64,000 nucleotides of DNA from Candidatus Hydrogenedentota bacterium (GCA_035416745.1 DAOLNV010000003.1:92346-156345), one strand, 5' to 3'; shown: positions 44,249 through 56,089, numbered from the stretch's first letter. Notes: generated from the sequence alone by a model not told the origin. Translations and numbers: made by a program.

Positions 44249-47200
44249 ATGGCGATCGTCGAAGTGCTCGCAGGAACACAGTCTTCAGCGCGCACAGAGA
44301 AACTGGATCGCATACTTCGCCAGCACCTTGGACACGCGCTCCTGCTGACGCCCACCCACCAATCCGCCCGGAAGCGTCAAGAAGAATTGTTGCTCGCGGC
44401 GGACGTGCCTGGAGCGTGGGGGAGACCCGTTCTCACGCTCCAGTCGTTTGCCGAAACTATCGTGCAGGACGCCGAGCCCCAATCGGTGGGGTTGAGCGAA
44501 CTCGAGCGGCGGCTGATGTTGCAGGGGGCTTTGAGCAGTCTTCGCAGAGCGGGGAAACTCGAGGCGGCCGGCCCCGGCAGCCAGACCGAGGGTTTTCTTC
44601 ATCATCTCCTGCGGGTAATCGAGAATCTGAAACAGGCCGCCATCGAGCCGGAGGAATTCATTGAGCGCATTCAACGCAGGCCGCACCCGAGCCCCCTGGA
44701 TTCGGTTGTCGCTCTGGCGTACCAGGCCTATCAAGCCGCCCTCATCGAACACTGTGCCTACGACCTCATCGGCGTCTATTGGCAGGCCCATCTTGTTCTC
44801 GAGGCGGGCCGGGCCGTGCCGCTGCTGAACGGCGTGGACCTCGTAGCGTTCGATGGGTTCGACGATTTCACCGAATCCGAGTTCCGGCTCATCACGGCGC
44901 TCGGAAAGCGGGTAGGCCGTATGGTGTTTGCGATGCGCGCGGACATGTCTCCCGGGGCCGCCGACCTGTACGAGCTTCAACGGCGGACGGTGGCGCGGAT
45001 TGAGAAGCTCTTGGGCACGCGGCCAGAGTGCCTGGCGTCGCGTCCCCCCGTTACATACAGCGAACACGCGTCCTCATATCTTCTGTGGCGCGGCGAAACG
45101 CCTCCGGTAAATGGCTTGACCCGTAACCTCGAGGTTGTGCCTTGCTCGGGCGTGACCGAAGAAGTCGAAACGGTCGGTCGGGCTATCAAGACGTTGATCC
45201 TCGATGGGACGCCCCCAGCGGAGATAGCCATTGTATACCGGGAGATGGGCGAGGTCTGGGATACGCTGCGGTCGATGGCGCGCGAGTTTCAGATACCGCT
45301 CCGCCTCTACGGGGGAGAACGGCTCGCGGCAAGTTCGGTATGCGCGTTTGTGCTGGACGCTTTGGATGCCTCGGCCGCTTGGCGGCATGGCGAGATTGTC
45401 GAACTGCTCATCTCCCCCTGGATGGACACGGACGGGGCTGAGCAGACGCTTGCGGGGGCCATTCCGGTGGTTTGCCGGCTCGCGGGGATTGTGGCCGGAA
45501 GTGCGCACTGGCAACAACGGTTGCAGCGGCTGCGCGAGGATCTCGTGCGGGATTCGGGTGAGCGCGACCGCGAGACCGCGCAATACAAGCGGCGCAACCC
45601 TCGCGCTGTCGAGGCCGTTGACGCGGCCATTGCACGCGTTCGACGTTTCGCGGGCGCGCTCTCCGGGGTTCCGGTAACGTCCACTATTCGGGAGTTCAGC
45701 CGGGCGGCTGCCGAATTCGCCGGGGCGATGCAGCTCGGTGCGGCGGTGCGGGCGTGTGCTTCAGAATCGGTGCGGGCGCGGGAAACCGCCGCGCTCGAAT
45801 CGTTCGAAGAGATGCTGGGACGCCTCAGCGGCAGCATGTTTGGCGGCGAGGAAGAGTTGTCGCGCGCGGACTTTGCACGATTTCTGCGGCAGGCCTGCGC
45901 TTCGCACGGCTTCCATGTCACCCCAACGCCACGGGAGAGGCAAGGGGTACGGTGCCTCGACATGCAGAGCCTTCGAGGGTTGCGGTTCCAGTACGTGTTT
46001 TTCGGCGGGGTAAACGAAGGCGTGACGCCGACCGCGCCGGGTGTGAACGCGGTGTATTCTGAGGACGATGTCAAGGAACTGCGGGCGCTGGACATTCCCC
46101 TCGAACTTCAGGAATTCCGCGTTGAGCGGGACCTCACCTGGTTCCACCACGTATTAGAGGCGCCACGCGAAAAAATATGGCTGCTCTGGCGGACGGCGAC
46201 TCCGGAAGGCAAGCCCCTGTTACGGAGCCCTTTTCTCAATGACGTGCTGCGCCTGTTCCCGGGGGAGAACATCGAACGGGCGCCCCTGCGCGCGGGCCAG
46301 TATTATCCGCCCCTATCCGATGCCGCCTCCACGCGCGACGCGCTGAACAACGTGTTCGCGACGAAATCGAAGCTGCCCGAGCTCCTTGCGGCCCGGTTTG
46401 TTTGCGTGACGCGCGGCGCGGACATCGAGAAACGCCGGTACAGTTCCGCGCCGTTCGATGCTTCTGACGGTGTGCTTGCCGAAGTCCGGAATAAGGAAAT
46501 CGCTGCCGCGACGTACGGCGAGGACCATGTTTTCAGCGCAACGGAACTGGAGATCTACCGCACGTGCCCGTTCAAGTTTTTTGCTTTGCGGATGTTGCGT
46601 CTCATGCAGGTCGAACGGCCGGACACGTCTTTCGACCGGATCGAGCTGGGAATCGTGGTTCACCGGGTGCTGGAAGAGTTTCACAGACGCTACGAGGGCG
46701 TGCCGCTGGGGGGGATTCCGCCGCGCGAGGCGGCGGAAACGATGCGCGCGCTGGTCGAGTCGGTTTTCGATGAGCGGAAAGGGCGCATGATCACAGTCCC
46801 CGAGGGCATTGCTGCAGCGGAGCGGCTGTCCCTGCACGAGCGCCTGCAGCAGTATCTCGAAATCGAGCGCGAGGAAGAATCCGCGTGGCGCCCGTCGCAG
46901 TTCGAAGCGGTTTTTGGTCAAGAGAACTGCCCGTATCAGCCTTTGCCCATTCAAACGGAGGCCGGTCTTTTGCGGATGTGCGGACGCATTGACCGCATCG
47001 ACGCAGGGGACGGAGGGTTCCGCGTGATCGACTACAAGACGGGTTCATTGCCGAAAGCGGAGTTTGTGAAACAGGGCGTCTCGTTGCAGCTCGTGGTTTA
47101 TGCGCTTGCCCTGGAAAAGGTCATCGCGCCCGGCGCCACGTGCGTAGAAGGCCTGTTGCTCAAAGTAGGCACTCGGGATAAGCAGCGTATTCGCGAAGAT

Positions 47201-47386
47201 GGCCGGACAACCTGGGAGCACGCGAAAGAGGGGTTTCTCAGCGGGGTGACCGCTGCCCTCAGGGGGATTCGCGGCGGGTGGTTTCCGCCGACGCCGCAAC
47301 CCGACGTATGCGCGTATTGCGACGCACGGCGGATGTGCCGCATTGATTCTTCGCGGATCGAGCGCAAGCTGGAGAATGCCGGATGA
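44249..47386 (+). CDS. AddB-like Fe-S nuclease subunit with degenerate Walker A
   Basis: 1045 residues. The N-terminal helicase-like half begins EVLAGTQSSARTEKL, where the GKT/GKS of an active P-loop is missing. The central region contains LRGLRFQYVFFGGVNEGVTPT. The C-terminal nuclease has the RecB-type DxK motif FRVIDYKTGSLPK. Four cysteines match the AddB iron-sulfur staple: Cys773 (YRTCPFKFF) and Cys1021, Cys1024, Cys1030 (CAYCDARRMC), the same 0/3/9 spacing as in Bacillus AddB. This gives an AddAB-type double-strand-break resection enzyme with the next gene, whose ATG overlaps the stop by 4 nt. Confidence 0.88.
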   Translation: MAIVEVLAGTQSSARTEKLDRILRQHLGHALLLTPTHQSARKRQEELLLAADVPGAWGRPVLTLQSFAETIVQDAEPQSVGLSELERRLMLQGALSSLRRAGKLEAAGPGSQTEGFLHHLLRVIENLKQAAIEPEEFIERIQRRPHPSPLDSVVALAYQAYQAALIEHCAYDLIGVYWQAHLVLEAGRAVPLLNGVDLVAFDGFDDFTESEFRLITALGKRVGRMVFAMRADMSPGAADLYELQRRTVARIEKLLGTRPECLASRPPVTYSEHASSYLLWRGETPPVNGLTRNLEVVPCSGVTEEVETVGRAIKTLILDGTPPAEIAIVYREMGEVWDTLRSMAREFQIPLRLYGGERLAASSVCAFVLDALDASAAWRHGEIVELLISPWMDTDGAEQTLAGAIPVVCRLAGIVAGSAHWQQRLQRLREDLVRDSGERDRETAQYKRRNPRAVEAVDAAIARVRRFAGALSGVPVTSTIREFSRAAAEFAGAMQLGAAVRACASESVRARETAALESFEEMLGRLSGSMFGGEEELSRADFARFLRQACASHGFHVTPTPRERQGVRCLDMQSLRGLRFQYVFFGGVNEGVTPTAPGVNAVYSEDDVKELRALDIPLELQEFRVERDLTWFHHVLEAPREKIWLLWRTATPEGKPLLRSPFLNDVLRLFPGENIERAPLRAGQYYPPLSDAASTRDALNNVFATKSKLPELLAARFVCVTRGADIEKRRYSSAPFDASDGVLAEVRNKEIAAATYGEDHVFSATELEIYRTCPFKFFALRMLRLMQVERPDTSFDRIELGIVVHRVLEEFHRRYEGVPLGGIPPREAAETMRALVESVFDERKGRMITVPEGIAAAERLSLHERLQQYLEIEREEESAWRPSQFEAVFGQENCPYQPLPIQTEAGLLRMCGRIDRIDAGDGGFRVIDYKTGSLPKAEFVKQGVSLQLVVYALALEKVIAPGATCVEGLLLKVGTRDKQRIREDGRTTWEHAKEGFLSGVTAALRGIRGGWFPPTPQPDVCAYCDARRMCRIDSSRIERKLENAG

Positions 47387-50300
47387 ACTGGACGGACGCC
47401 CAGCGGGAAGCCATTCAGACGACGGGCGAAGACCTGTGCGTCACGGCCTCGGCCGGGTCGGGCAAGACCGCCGTGTTGGTTGAACGCGTGTTGCACCTCG
47501 TGCGTGAACGCAACGTGCCTCTTGAACGAATCGTGGCGATTACCTTCACGGAAAAGGCGGCGGCGGAGATGAAAGATCGTCTGCGCAGCGAATGCCGTGA
47601 ACGGGAGAACAGCGGGCCGCGAGAAGAGATGAAGCGCTGGCGCGAACTGGCGCGCTCGGTTGAAACAGCGCGCATGAGCACCATCCACGCCTTTTGTGCC
47701 GGATTGCTCCGCCAACATGCTCTCGAGTACCGCATGGACCCGCCGCTGGACCCGGACTTCACCGTCCTCGACGGGGCTGAGAGTCATTTGCTGCGGGAGG
47801 AGGTCATCGAGGCGGCCGTCGAGGATCTCCTTGAACAACCTCACGAGGAAACCCTGCGCCTGGCCGCCCACTATGGGATCTACCAGCTCAAAGCGATGCT
47901 CGCGGCATTCCTGCGTAACCCTGTAACGGCAGGCCGTCTCCTGTCGGAGAAGGATTTCGCGTCGCCGGAACGGATCCTGGCCTACTGGCGCAAACACGTC
48001 GAACAGGCCTGCCGGGATTGCCTGCTGGGGGTGGGCCGCTCGGCCGCGGTTCGGAGGTTTCAGCGCACATTCGAGGGATTCGGAGGGCTATGCACCAAGC
48101 CGGGCGATGGGCGCGAACAGCTTCGCGAACAGTCGCTCCGTCTTATCGCGCAGATAGCCGCGCTGCGCGAACCGGCCAGGATCGAGCAGGCAATCAGGGC
48201 GTACCTCGAATGGAAAGTCCCCGGTGCCCGAAAGGCGAATTGGCCCACGGACGCGGCCTTTGACGAATTGAAGGAAGCGCAGGATGAATTCAAGAAGCTG
48301 TTGCTGGACTGCCTGACACCTCCTCGCGACCCGGAGGTCGAGCAACGAAGCGCGGAGCTGACGCGAGACGCCGTGGTCTGTTTCCGGGCGGTTCACGACC
48401 GGTACCGGGCGGCCAAGGCTTCCAGGAACGCGTTAGATTTCACCGATATGATCCTCATGGCACTCGATATGCTGCGCAGCCAGCCCGGCGTCTGCGAGCG
48501 TATCGCCCGCGGCATCGACCATTTGCTTATCGACGAGTTTCAGGACACCGACCGGGAGCAGTACGACATCGCCCGGCTGCTGTGCGGCACGGCAAGCCCT
48601 CCCGAGTTGTTCATCGTTGGCGACGCGAAACAATCCATTTACCGGTTCCGGGGCGCTGAGGTGGAAGTCTTCGAGACCGCCAAGGAGCGCCGGAAAACTA
48701 TTGGCCTGCACCGGAATTTCCGCACGGTGCCGGAGATTGTCGAATTTGTAAATGACTTGTTTACGCGTACCGGACTCCTGGAGGCGGTCGAGTCCCAGTA
48801 CGTACCCGCCGAGGCACATCGGGCGCCCGTGAATGAATGCCGCGTGCACTTTGTGATTCCTGAACGCGCGGAGGACAAGGAGACCTCCTCGGAAAGGCGC
48901 GCGCGTGAAGCTGCGATGATTGGCGATTGGATTGCGGCTGCCTGTTCGGGAAAGACGGACGCGCGGGTACAGCCTAAGGGCAGCGACTCGACACGGCGCG
49001 TGACGTTTGGCGACATCGCGATGCTTCTCCGTGCTCTGAGCGACGTACACATCTACGAGCGCGCGCTCAGCGAGCGCAATATACCCTTTCACGTGATTGC
49101 GGGTAGAGGCTTTTATGAGCGGCAGGAGGTGTTGGATGTTCGCAACCTTCTCGAAGCCATAGTGGACCCGTGGCACGAACCTGCGGTATCGGGGTTTCTG
49201 CGCAGTCCGATGGTAGGCCTCACCGACGACTCCCTTTTTGTGATTTGCCGCGATTCCGGAGTCACGGCGGCGCTTGTCGAGGGCGCAACGCCTGCCGATT
49301 TTGCGCAACCGGAAGAACTCGAGCATGCCCGGCGCCTCTACAAAGACTTGCGGGCGGAACGCGGGCGGCCGCTGCCGGATTTTGTTCGCTATGTGTTGGA
49401 GCGCACGGGGTACGAAGCCATGCTGGCGGGGTTGTTTCTGGGCGGCCAGCGGGTGTCCAATGTCCGGAAAGTGATGCAGCTTGCGGAAGTGTTCGCGAAG
49501 ACGCGGCGTCCGCGGCTGAGCGCGTTTGTGCGGTATCTTGACGATGTGGCGGCGTCCGAGATCGAGGAGGGGGAGGCCGCGCTGCAGGCCGAAGGTTCGG
49601 ACGAAGTCACTATCATGAGCATTCACAAGTCCAAGGGACTGGAGTTTCCGGTAGTGATACTTCCGGACCTGTCGAGGGGTGTCAACGCGGGGCCTGCTTC
49701 GAAAGTCGTCTTTAACCGTGAATACGGCGTGGTTGCGCGGCCGTACGAGCCGAGTAAGAGCAACGCCGCCGAGCCTCAGATCTACGAAGTGATGAAGCGC
49801 GACGAGAAAGCGAAGGAAGCGGCTGAGCGGGCGCGGCTTCTCTATGTGGCGATGACTCGGGCGCGCGATTGGCTCGTGCTGGGCGGTTCGGTCACCTCGG
49901 CCGGCCGCGGCAAGGTGCCCGCCGACAGCCTGATGGAACCGTTTGCGAGCGAATTGGGTATTGTAGGTATGAGCGACGGAACGCAGCTCTCGGGCACGGG
50001 CTGGAGCGCTGAAGTTCGCCGTACGACGGCAACGGCGGCGGTCGCCCCGGCGGACGAAGGTACCCGTGAGACGCCGGATTGGAGTGTGCTGGCCCGGCGG
50101 CTGGATGAAGCGCCGGTGATTCCCGCGACTCAACGCACGTTTGCCGTCACCACGCTGGCGCATCGCATGTATCCCTCCGATGAAGAACCAGGAACGGGGG
50201 GCGTCCCGAAGCCCGGGGCATTGGACCCGCTTCTTCGGGGAACGCTGGTGCACCGGTATTTCGAGAAATGGGATTTTCGGACCGGACCTCCGGACGTCGC

Positions 50301-50772
50301 ATCGTTTCTGAGGCGTGAGATGCCGGCGGCCCGTCTCGAGGACCGGTTGTGTGAGGCGTTGGAGAGCGCCACCGCCCGATTCATGGCATCCGATGCGTGG
50401 AAACTTGTGACGGAAGCGGTTGACATACAGCGCGAGACGCCATTCATTCTGCGCGTGGGGGATGCCTTGGTCGAGGGGGTGATCGACGCCATCCTCGACG
50501 GAGACACGATTCTGGACTATAAGACGGGTCTCCAGAGAGAGAGCCGGCGCCACATGTACGAGGCGCAATTGTGTCTGTACGCCGAGGCGTTGTCCCGTCT
50601 GAGGGGTGCGGCTCCCCGGCGGGCCTGGCTTTTCTATGTCGATACCGGGGAATTGGCTTCAGCAGACATATCCCGGGAGCGGGTGGCGATGGTGCTCGAA
50701 CACGCGGCAAAGACGATAGAAACGGTTCGCAGCGAGACCCTTTCCAACGAAATGGAAGTCTATTCACAGTGA
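47383..50772 (+). CDS. AddA-like ATP-dependent helicase/nuclease
   Basis: 1129 residues. UvrD/SF1A helicase: Q motif WTDAQREAI, Walker A ASAGSGKT (Lys28), motif II LLIDEFQDTDREQYD, motif III GDAKQSIYRFRGAE, motif V VTIMSIHKSKGLEFPVV and motif VI LLYVAMTRARDWL. The C-terminal RecB-type nuclease has ILDGDTILDYKTG and EAQLCLYAEAL. With the AddB-like protein it should process double-strand ends to give RecA a 3' strand, possibly at Chi-like sites. Length is typical (about 1,150-1,230). It is in the same operon as the XPB-like helicase, and its end overlaps the peptidase gene start by 4 nt. Confidence 0.93.
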   Translation: MNWTDAQREAIQTTGEDLCVTASAGSGKTAVLVERVLHLVRERNVPLERIVAITFTEKAAAEMKDRLRSECRERENSGPREEMKRWRELARSVETARMSTIHAFCAGLLRQHALEYRMDPPLDPDFTVLDGAESHLLREEVIEAAVEDLLEQPHEETLRLAAHYGIYQLKAMLAAFLRNPVTAGRLLSEKDFASPERILAYWRKHVEQACRDCLLGVGRSAAVRRFQRTFEGFGGLCTKPGDGREQLREQSLRLIAQIAALREPARIEQAIRAYLEWKVPGARKANWPTDAAFDELKEAQDEFKKLLLDCLTPPRDPEVEQRSAELTRDAVVCFRAVHDRYRAAKASRNALDFTDMILMALDMLRSQPGVCERIARGIDHLLIDEFQDTDREQYDIARLLCGTASPPELFIVGDAKQSIYRFRGAEVEVFETAKERRKTIGLHRNFRTVPEIVEFVNDLFTRTGLLEAVESQYVPAEAHRAPVNECRVHFVIPERAEDKETSSERRAREAAMIGDWIAAACSGKTDARVQPKGSDSTRRVTFGDIAMLLRALSDVHIYERALSERNIPFHVIAGRGFYERQEVLDVRNLLEAIVDPWHEPAVSGFLRSPMVGLTDDSLFVICRDSGVTAALVEGATPADFAQPEELEHARRLYKDLRAERGRPLPDFVRYVLERTGYEAMLAGLFLGGQRVSNVRKVMQLAEVFAKTRRPRLSAFVRYLDDVAASEIEEGEAALQAEGSDEVTIMSIHKSKGLEFPVVILPDLSRGVNAGPASKVVFNREYGVVARPYEPSKSNAAEPQIYEVMKRDEKAKEAAERARLLYVAMTRARDWLVLGGSVTSAGRGKVPADSLMEPFASELGIVGMSDGTQLSGTGWSAEVRRTTATAAVAPADEGTRETPDWSVLARRLDEAPVIPATQRTFAVTTLAHRMYPSDEEPGTGGVPKPGALDPLLRGTLVHRYFEKWDFRTGPPDVASFLRREMPAARLEDRLCEALESATARFMASDAWKLVTEAVDIQRETPFILRVGDALVEGVIDAILDGDTILDYKTGLQRESRRHMYEAQLCLYAEALSRLRGAAPRRAWLFYVDTGELASADISRERVAMVLEHAAKTIETVRSETLSNEMEVYSQ

Positions 50773-51731
50773 AATGGGCCGTTCTTATGCTGATGGCCGC
50801 GATCATGGCCGCGCCGGCGCGCCCGTGTTACTCGGCTGTTCTGCAAGAGGGCCCGTTTCGCGTCGAGTATCCCAAAGGCGAAGAACGAGCCGCTTGGGCT
50901 ACCATGGAGAACCTCGAGGACGTTGTCGCTGTGTGGGGTGGGCGCCTGGCGCCCGGAGAAGCGCCCGTCGTGGTCCGCATTTGCGCTTCGGGGGACGAAT
51001 TCGCGGCCCTCGCGGGTTTCTCGCCCCCTCCCGAGGTTGGAGGGGTGGCCCATTCCGAAGATGGTCTCATCGTTCTGCGCTCGCCGGCCCAATTGTCGGA
51101 CCCGGGCTATTACGCGGGAATGGTGCGCCACGAACTGATCCATGTATTGCTGGCGCGCAACACCGAGCTCAGGCATCTGCCCCGCTGGTTGAACGAGGGC
51201 ATAGCCATGCACATCTCGGGCGAATTCCGGTGGAACAGCAGTCTCCATGTTGCCCGGATGTACATGGCGGACAGGCTCTATTCCTACGACGACCTGATGC
51301 TGGGTTTCGGTTCACTGGAGGGGGAGCGGCCTTTCGGCGATCTGTACGCCCAGAGTCTTTCGATGACCGCGTACTTGTACGACAAGATGGGGGAGGATGC
51401 GTTCTGGAAACTGGTCTATGCCCTGCGCGAGAAGGATTTCCCTGCGGCGCTCGCAGAGGTGGCGGGCGTGACCCCCGACGAGCTGTGGGACGAGTGGTGC
51501 GGGTCCCTGTGGAAAGTTGCCGTGATCTCGGCCGTTGTGTCAGGATTCAGCGTATTCCAATTCATGGCGCTGCTGGTGGTTGTGGCATATATCCGCAAAC
51601 GCCGGCGCAACCGCAGGGTGTTGCGGAGATGGGAGGATGAGGAGGAAGCGGAAGAGCCCTTCATGACGGTCTGGGAGCTCGAGCGCGACAGCGAATATCC
51701 CTGGGAACGGGATGAGGGGGAAGACGGATGA
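50769..51731 (+). CDS. Membrane-anchored MA-clan metallopeptidase (HExxH) downstream of addA
   Basis: 320 residues from a GTG (50769) overlapping the addA stop (GTGA). Weak signal peptide (MKWAVLMLMAAIMAAPARPCYS). The soluble domain carries the zinc site VRHELIHVLLAR with the third ligand probably in PRWLNEGIAMHISGE, the pattern of gluzincin peptidase-MA-like proteins. A membrane helix (about 260-282, VISAVVSGFSVFQFMALLVVVAYI) precedes a basic then strongly acidic cytosolic tail (EDEEEAEEPFM). Mature domain probably periplasmic. Why it is co-translated with DNA-repair enzymes is unknown; the genes may simply be co-expressed. Confidence 0.85.
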   Translation: MKWAVLMLMAAIMAAPARPCYSAVLQEGPFRVEYPKGEERAAWATMENLEDVVAVWGGRLAPGEAPVVVRICASGDEFAALAGFSPPPEVGGVAHSEDGLIVLRSPAQLSDPGYYAGMVRHELIHVLLARNTELRHLPRWLNEGIAMHISGEFRWNSSLHVARMYMADRLYSYDDLMLGFGSLEGERPFGDLYAQSLSMTAYLYDKMGEDAFWKLVYALREKDFPAALAEVAGVTPDELWDEWCGSLWKVAVISAVVSGFSVFQFMALLVVVAYIRKRRRNRRVLRRWEDEEEAEEPFMTVWELERDSEYPWERDEGEDG

Positions 51732-52018
51732 CCTCGCTGCAGGGTTGTCGCGTTACGGTTGTCGGTGCACGGGGGTTCGGTAAACATCACACCAAATGGC
51801 GGGCAGCCCAGGGCGCTGAGGCCGTTGCGTTCACCGGCACGTCGCGCGGGTTTGCAGGAAAAGGCGTCGAGCGCCTCGGAAAGCCTTGGGCGGATTTCGC
51901 AGCAGGGGATGGACCAGTTTGGGCCGCAAGGCCTTGTGGCCGCAAGCGCGGCGCCATGGCGCCGCGGAATCTGGTTTTGGGGGACGCGTTTCCGCCGTTT
52001 AGCGGCGTTACTCATTAG
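51728..52018 (+). pseudogene. Truncated Gfo/Idh/MocA-type oxidoreductase remnant
   Basis: A 96-residue frame whose ATG overlaps the peptidase stop (ATGA). The first 40-60 residues look like a Rossmann N-terminus (GCRVTVVGARGFGKHHTKWRAAQ, then AEAVAFTGTS), the pattern of NAD(P)-dependent Gfo/Idh/MocA enzymes that normally run 330-400 residues. After about residue 60 the sequence turns into GC-rich inverted repeats and stops. No catalytic EKP motif or C-terminal domain follows, since glgX begins at 52028. Read as a gene cut by deletion or by a repeat insertion. A short functional protein is possible but less likely. Confidence 0.5.
51947..51966. repeat. 20-bp perfect palindrome in a hairpin-rich tail
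   Basis: The 20 bases at 51947-51966 are a perfect palindrome centred on GCCATGGC. A second near-perfect palindrome (GGCCGCAAGGCCTTGTGGCC, one mismatched pair) lies just upstream at about 51922-51941. Together they form the 3' part of the broken oxidoreductase gene. Confidence 0.85.
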
Positions 52019-52027
52019 GAAGGTTCT

Positions 52028-54072
<2,045 letters not shown>

Positions 54073-54076
<4 letters not shown>

Positions 54077-55044
54077 TTGTCCTCGAACAGGCGCGCGTAG
54101 GCCTTGCGGACCCGGGATTCATCCCGTTCCCGTACCGCTGCTTGAACGGCGTTTCGCGCGGCTTCGTCGTCCCGGAGAATTGCCAGCGCCTCGAGGGCGC
54201 GTTCAGCGGCGGCCGCGTTGGCTTCGCGCACGATACGGAGGAGAAAACGCAGCGCATCCTCGCTTCGAACGAGGGCGATCGGGAGCAGCAGCATATCGCG
54301 CCGTTCGGGCATAACCGTCTGCTCCCAATGCCGTTTCAGTATTTCGAACGCTTCGTGTTGGCGCGAAGAGCCCATGGCGATGGCAGCGTTCTCCGCGACG
54401 GCGGGGTTTTCGTGTTCGAGAAACCGCGCGACAAACGGCAGGGACCTTTCCGCATGGCACCCCATCAGGCCCGCGAGGCACTCGGAGAGGTCCGCGGCAT
54501 CCGTCATGCGCCCTGCGAATACGCGAAGCATCAGCTCCGCTTCCTGCCCACCGGCGTAGGCGATGGCGCGAATGGCCCCTCTTCGCGCTTCAGGTTGCGG
54601 GTCGTTCAATAGGTCCGCCACGTGAAACAGGATGCCCGGGACGTTTCGCCGCACGAGCGCGATGGCGCATTTGACGCGCAACGCGGCGGCGGTGTCTTCC
54701 CGGCCGCCCCACACCGGTTCCATCTGGACGTGCCGCAGACCGCTGGCATAGAGGCCATCGTCATCGTACTCGAGGGCGTCCAGGGTCTCGACCAGCGCGC
54801 ATTTGGCCAGACAACCTTTGTCCTTGGCCGGATTCTCGATGAGGTATGCGAAAGCCTCGGCCATTTCGCCGCAGAACCGATTCAGTTCAAGCTCGCGCGC
54901 GACACTTGCACCTCTGGCAACCAGTTCCCGGTTACGGCTCGCGAGCGCTTCCCGCAGGAGCTTCTCGCCCTCACCGGACAGCGGCGCCGATTCCAGCGCC
55001 CGGAGCGCCGTCAATTTGTCCTCTGTGGAATTCCTTTTCGCCAT
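54073..55044 (-). CDS. HEAT-repeat protein
   Basis: 323 residues from the ATG at 55044 (MAKRNSTEDKLTALRALES). An all-helical solenoid: about seven HEAT-like repeats with the A-helix/turn/B-helix pattern (LNDPQPEARRGAIRAIAYAGG, LEHENPAVAENAAIAMGSS, ANAAAAERALEALAIL). No enzyme motif. Such proteins are scaffolds or regulators. It lies 47 nt after a PspC-type membrane protein on the same strand, so it may be its partner. It overlaps the end of glgX tail to tail. Confidence 0.8.
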
Positions 55045-55091
55045 GATTTGTCCGCCATCATACTGGACAGCCGCGAGACGCCCCGAGGCGG

Positions 55092-55937
55092 CTACATGGC
55101 CGAGAAGAGCGTCCCAAAATCGATCATCGTGGGGTCTTGCATATGCCTGGAGGCATTGATAATCGCTCCCGCCAAGGCGCATCCGGCGCCAAAACACAAG
55201 GCTACGGCGTAGATAGCCAGACCGGCCTCGCACAGTTTTCGCAGCGTGTTGCGCCAGGCAGGCGGCACCGGCAGCCCGGCGAGGACCGCTAACGGCACAA
55301 GACAGAACAGCGCCCAGAAAAGCAAAGCGCCATCCTTGCGGTCGAGCCAGCTCCACAGGCCGGTCAGGTTCAGAGCTTCCCGAAGCACCATACCGTAAAC
55401 ATACCCGATAAGTTTGACGAGCCCCCACGCCAGATAGCGCAGCAGCAGGGCGCCCACGATGACCCCTATAACATACTTGGCCAGGACCCATTTCTCGATA
55501 GGAAGTCTGTCTGTCCGGTTGGAATGGCGCAAGAGCACGTAGGCGCCGATGTATACGATGAGCGCGAAGGGTCCCGTGAACAGGCCAGTCAGCACCGCAC
55601 CCGACCGGATAAGGACCGGGGGGATTCCCGTCTGTTCGGAAATCGCGGCGCACACGCCCAGCCAACGCCGTTCTTCGGCGGGTTTGGCGGTGTCCTGTGC
55701 CGCGCCTTCTACGAGCCGGTGGGCGTGGCGGGAAGCCGGGCCTACGGTCTGCAGGGCGCTCTCGATCTGGGCGTCGTCTGGAACGGCCCCATCGTATGAA
55801 GGAATAGCCCCCAGGATCTCCTCGCGGGCCTTTTCCAATGCCCGCTCGCGGGGACGTTCGGGAACATCGGCCATGTGTTGGCCCATTTCGCGCAGATAGC
55901 GGGCGATAAGGCGTTCTTGCTGGTCCGTGAGTCTCAT
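55092..55937 (-). CDS. PspC-domain membrane protein
   Basis: 281 residues. N-terminal soluble helical part (about 1-85, acidic, RERALEKAREEILGAIPS), then a PspC domain (about 90-135, RRWLGVCAAISEQTGIPPVLIR, with SGAVLTGLFTGPFALIVYIGAYVLL). Four more predicted membrane helices run to the C-terminus. PspC proteins take part in envelope-stress sensing. The usual PspA or PadR-type regulator is not next to it. GAGGAGAC precedes the ATG. First gene of a two-gene unit with the HEAT protein. Confidence 0.88.
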   Translation of the reverse strand: MRLTDQQERLIARYLREMGQHMADVPERPRERALEKAREEILGAIPSYDGAVPDDAQIESALQTVGPASRHAHRLVEGAAQDTAKPAEERRWLGVCAAISEQTGIPPVLIRSGAVLTGLFTGPFALIVYIGAYVLLRHSNRTDRLPIEKWVLAKYVIGVIVGALLLRYLAWGLVKLIGYVYGMVLREALNLTGLWSWLDRKDGALLFWALFCLVPLAVLAGLPVPPAWRNTLRKLCEAGLAIYAVALCFGAGCALAGAIINASRHMQDPTMIDFGTLFSAM

Positions 55938-56089
55938 GTCTCCTCCGCGAAGCTGCGGCAGTATACCCTACGGGAAAATCGCGCGCCAATCACTGCGGAC
56001 AGCGTTCTGTACGGCGGCTCACGGTCTCGTCTTTGAATCCGGCGGAACGGAGCGGGTGCGCACGGCGGGTTCGCCGCACGGGTCTCGGA

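Noticed and set aside
48433..50568. A 711-codon open frame on the strand opposite the AddA gene
   Set aside because: It is antisense to a gene with all UvrD motifs, is rich in Arg/His/Pro as expected of GC-rich shadow frames, and has no recognisable domain.
42567..51731. A restriction-modification or classical phage-defence island
   Set aside because: No methyltransferase, specificity subunit or known defence effector is present; the enzymes are of the repair type. A defence role is left only as a hypothesis.
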